DNA of 64,000 bases, from the NCBI GenBank assembly GCA_900544875.1, contig UQWS01000004.1:1-64000 (forward strand), written 5' to 3'. The position numbers were made by a program, and so were the translations under genes. The notes under the pieces are model-generated. The model saw only the letters and a program-made list of their open reading frames with translations, did no database searches and was not told the origin of the DNA. Positions 61,715-64,000 of the stretch are shown here, piece by piece. The stretch is from an uncultured Collinsella sp. GTDB taxonomy: Bacteria > Actinomycetota > Coriobacteriia > Coriobacteriales > Coriobacteriaceae. How positions within the stretch are numbered: the stretch's first letter is position 1; every line of letters begins with the position of its first letter.

Positions 61715-61778
61715 GACCGTCCCAAACAACGAGCTTTTTTGGGACGGTCTTAAACAACTGGTCATTTAAGACTGTCCC
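61715..61778 (+). promoter_or_regulatory. mutually exclusive hairpins ahead of the ECF ATPase gene
   Basis: GACCGTCCCAAA (61715-61726) pairs with TTTGGGACGGTC (61738-61749). The same central bases GGGACGGTCTTAAA (61741-61754) can instead pair with TTTAAGACTGTCCC (61765-61778). Both cannot form together. The region lies about 22 bases before the ATPase start, so it could switch transcription or translation. Confidence 0.6.
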
Positions 61779-61799
61779 CAATGACTATGAAAGGTATCC

Positions 61800-63551
61800 A
61801 TGGAAACGATCATCAACGTCGACGATGTCTCGTTCTCCTATGGCACGCAGACCGAGCAGGCGCTCAGCCACATCTCGCTCAGTGTGAACAAGGGAGATTT
61901 CATCGGCATCATCGGGCCCTCGGGCGCCGGCAAGTCCACGCTTGCCGCCTGTCTGTCGGGTGCCGTGCCCCACCACTACACCGGCACATTCTTTGGGTCC
62001 GTCATGGTTGACGGCCACGACACCTGCGAGGTCTCGCTGACCGACGTATCGCAAATCGTCGGCAGTGTGCTGCAGGATATCGACACGCAGATGGTCGCCT
62101 CGGTCGTCGAGGACGAGATGCTCTTTGGCCTCGAGAACTTTGGCGTTCCCCACAACCAGATCGAGCAGCGCGTGAGCGAAACGCTCGAGACCGTCGGCAT
62201 CAGCGACCTGCGCGACCGCGAGATCGCCACGCTCTCGGGCGGACAGAAGCAAAAGGTAGCCATCGCCGCCATCCTCGCTATGCATCCACGCGTCTTGGTT
62301 CTCGACGAGCCCACCGCGGCACTCGACCCCGCCAGCTCCACGTTGGTCTTCGAGACGTTGCGTGAGGCAAACCGCGCACTTGGAATCACCATCGTCGTCG
62401 TTGAGCAAAAGGTCGCCCTGCTCTCGGAGTACTGCAGCCGCGTGCTCGTGCTCGACCATGGCGAAATCGCGCTGCAGGGCGAGCCACACGAGGTCTTTGC
62501 GCATACCGACGAGCTCCGTGCCATCGGCGTCGACTGCCCTCGCGTCACGCGTATCTTCAATAGCCTCGAGGCCGATGGCCTGGTAAGCAGTACCCCCTGC
62601 TTGGATGTCGATGAGGCCGAGCGCCTGATTTCGGGCATCGTCGACCCCGCACACGTGGCCATCGAAGCCCAGGCGCCCGCCGGTTCCCCGCATGCACCGT
62701 CGTTGCGCCCTCATGCCAAGGACGCCGAACCCGCACTCACCTTCGACCATGTTGAGTTTGCCTATCCCAATGGCGGCGCCGCCGTACACGACCTTAGCCT
62801 GACGCTCTATCCTGGCGAGCTCGTGGGCATCGTCGGCCAGAACGGTGCCGGCAAGACCACGCTCACCAAGCTGCTCACGGGCCTGCTCAAGCCCGCCTCG
62901 GGCAGCGTACGCGTCACGGGACTGGATACCGCAGCCGCTCCCACGAGCCGCATTGCCCGCGAGGTCGCGACCCTCTTCCAAAACCCTGACCGTCAGATCT
63001 GCAAGGACACCGTGCTCGACGAGGTCGCCTTTGGCTTGGAGCTTGGCGGCATGGACCGTGCCGAGGCTCTGCGTCGCGCCCAGCTCGTCATCGACCGCTT
63101 TGGCTTGCCAGCCGACGAGGCGCCCTTCTCGCTCTCGCGCGGTCAGCGCCAGATGGTGGCACTCGCCTCTGTCGTGGTCGTAGAGCCCAAGATCGTTGTG
63201 CTCGACGAGCCCACGAGCGGCCTTGATTACCGCGAGTGCATGACCGTCATGGAAACGGTGCGCACCATGGCCGAGCGCGGTTGCGCCGTTATCATGGTCT
63301 GCCACGATATGGAAGTCGTCTCGGATTTTGCCGAGCGCATTGTGGTAATGGCCGACGGTCGCATCCTCGACCGCGGCCGCACGCACGAGCTATTCTCGAA
63401 CATCGATCTCATGCGGCGTGCCTACGTGGAGCCTCCCCAGGTTATTGAACTCTCGCGCCGTCTGGCATCTTCCGTCTCGCCCGCTTTTGCGCAGGTGAGC
63501 GAGGTCACCGATGTCGTTCGAATTACCAAGGAGATGGTCCACCGTGGTTAA
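61800..63551 (+). CDS. ECF transporter ATPase with two fused ABC domains
   Basis: Double ATPase combining EcfA and EcfA' in one chain, 583 aa. Domain 1: Walker A GPSGAGKST (39-47), signature LSGGQKQ (145-151), Walker B VLVLDEP (165-171). Domain 2 (from about 315): Walker A GQNGAGKTT, signature LSRGQRQ, Walker B IVVLDEP. The LSRGQ change in the second signature is noted. A charged linker of about 60 residues separates the domains. The start follows GAAAGGTATCC. Overlaps the EcfT gene by eight bases, confirming one unit. Confidence 0.92.
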   Translation: METIINVDDVSFSYGTQTEQALSHISLSVNKGDFIGIIGPSGAGKSTLAACLSGAVPHHYTGTFFGSVMVDGHDTCEVSLTDVSQIVGSVLQDIDTQMVASVVEDEMLFGLENFGVPHNQIEQRVSETLETVGISDLRDREIATLSGGQKQKVAIAAILAMHPRVLVLDEPTAALDPASSTLVFETLREANRALGITIVVVEQKVALLSEYCSRVLVLDHGEIALQGEPHEVFAHTDELRAIGVDCPRVTRIFNSLEADGLVSSTPCLDVDEAERLISGIVDPAHVAIEAQAPAGSPHAPSLRPHAKDAEPALTFDHVEFAYPNGGAAVHDLSLTLYPGELVGIVGQNGAGKTTLTKLLTGLLKPASGSVRVTGLDTAAAPTSRIAREVATLFQNPDRQICKDTVLDEVAFGLELGGMDRAEALRRAQLVIDRFGLPADEAPFSLSRGQRQMVALASVVVVEPKIVVLDEPTSGLDYRECMTVMETVRTMAERGCAVIMVCHDMEVVSDFAERIVVMADGRILDRGRTHELFSNIDLMRRAYVEPPQVIELSRRLASSVSPAFAQVSEVTDVVRITKEMVHRG

Positions 63552-64000
63552 CGTCATCGACTACATGCCGGGCGATACGCTGCTGCATAGCCTGAATCCC
63601 GTCGTCAAACTGGGCCTCGCCGCCGCCATCATCGTCGGCATCTTCTTGTCCGACACCTACGTGGCGCTGCTGGGCTTTTTGGCACTCACCCTTGCGCTGG
63701 GCGCCTATGCCGGCGTCGTCGACCGTCTGTTCTCGCTGCTCAAGTTGCTGATTCCGCTCGCGCTTATCATGCTGGTGCTCCAGCTGGCCTTTATGCGCGA
63801 TGGCAACGTGGTGTGGGGTTTTATCACCGACACGGGCCTCGTCACAGGATCGAAGGCCTGCCTGCGCCTGCTGGGTGTGGCGTTACCACTCATCCTCATG
63901 CTCATGGTGACCAAGCTCAACGACCTTGCCAACGCCTGCGTCGAGGTGCTGCACGTGCCGTATCGCTATGCCTTCACCTTTACCACGGCGCTGCGCTTTG
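63544..64000 (+). CDS. ecfT: ECF transporter transmembrane protein EcfT (partial)
   Basis: Begins at a GTG ten bases after AAGGAG, inside the end of the ATPase gene, and runs off the window. VNVIDYMPGDTLLHSLNPVVKL is the typical EcfT N-terminus, followed by hydrophobic helices (LGLAAAIIVGIFLSD, LGFLALTLALGAYAG, LLIPLALIMLVLQLAFM) and the KACLRLLGVALPLILMLMVTKLND segment. The coupling helices that bind the ATPases lie beyond the window. Completes the ECF set. Confidence 0.9.
   Translation, partial: MVNVIDYMPGDTLLHSLNPVVKLGLAAAIIVGIFLSDTYVALLGFLALTLALGAYAGVVDRLFSLLKLLIPLALIMLVLQLAFMRDGNVVWGFITDTGLVTGSKACLRLLGVALPLILMLMVTKLNDLANACVEVLHVPYRYAFTFTTALRF

Overview
The window looks like a chromosomal segment of a high-GC Gram-positive gut actinomycete of the class Coriobacteriia, most likely Collinsella or a close relative. 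This is inferred from gene content and order, not from a database match. The signs are a division-and-cell-wall (dcw) cluster without ftsA but with sepF, an ftsZ-pgeF-yggS-sepF-yggT-divIVA string, an arginine deiminase operon, an acetate-forming pta/ackA set and GC-ending codon use. No rRNA, tRNA, CRISPR array, prophage or intact insertion sequence was seen.

Layout. 1-3.4 kb: a small conserved protein, a PiT phosphate permease with its PhoU-like partner (DUF47), tandem hairpin repeats and a nitroreductase. 3.4-27.2 kb, all on the minus strand: a very long division and envelope block. In transcription order it reads mraZ, rsmH, ftsL-like, ftsI, murF, mraY, murD, ftsW, murG, murC, murB, ftsQ, ftsZ, pgeF, then pstS-pstC-pstA-pstB-phoU, then yggS, sepF, yggT, divIVA. 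The high-affinity phosphate operon is thus placed inside the usual ftsZ-to-divIVA string. 27.5-32.4 kb: xerD, pyrG, a winged-helix regulator and a DUF1846 protein. 33-37 kb: arcA, arcB and a YfcC-type antiporter. 37.5-43.9 kb on the plus strand: ppk1 with an unusual tail, an RlmD-type methyltransferase, a DJ-1 protein, maf and a P1 peptidase. 44.2-46.5 kb: glf and a GT2 glycosyltransferase. 46.7-50.7 kb: pta and two ackA paralogues. 50.9-53 kb: an MFS/LysR pair with lower GC. 53-57.2 kb: a HIT protein, xseB, xseA, a zinc peptidase and RNase D. 57.3-60.6 kb: a lipid-kinase-like protein, a 30-residue membrane protein and a sortase-anchored C69 dipeptidase. 60.7-64 kb: a Trp-codon leader peptide and terminator, followed by a TrpP-like ECF S component, a fused two-domain ECF ATPase and EcfT, cut by the window end.

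How it fits together. Phosphate uptake (pit, pst, phoU) and polyphosphate synthesis (ppk1) recur. Energy comes from substrate-level routes (pta/ackA and arginine deiminase). The most striking unit is the last one: an apparently complete ECF transporter whose leader encodes three consecutive Trp codons ahead of an intrinsic terminator. This indicates ribosome-mediated attenuation of tryptophan import.

A second theme is a set of intergenic inverted repeats with arms of 20-29 bp at the ends of many transcription units. Some share a loop sequence while their arms differ completely but remain self-complementary.
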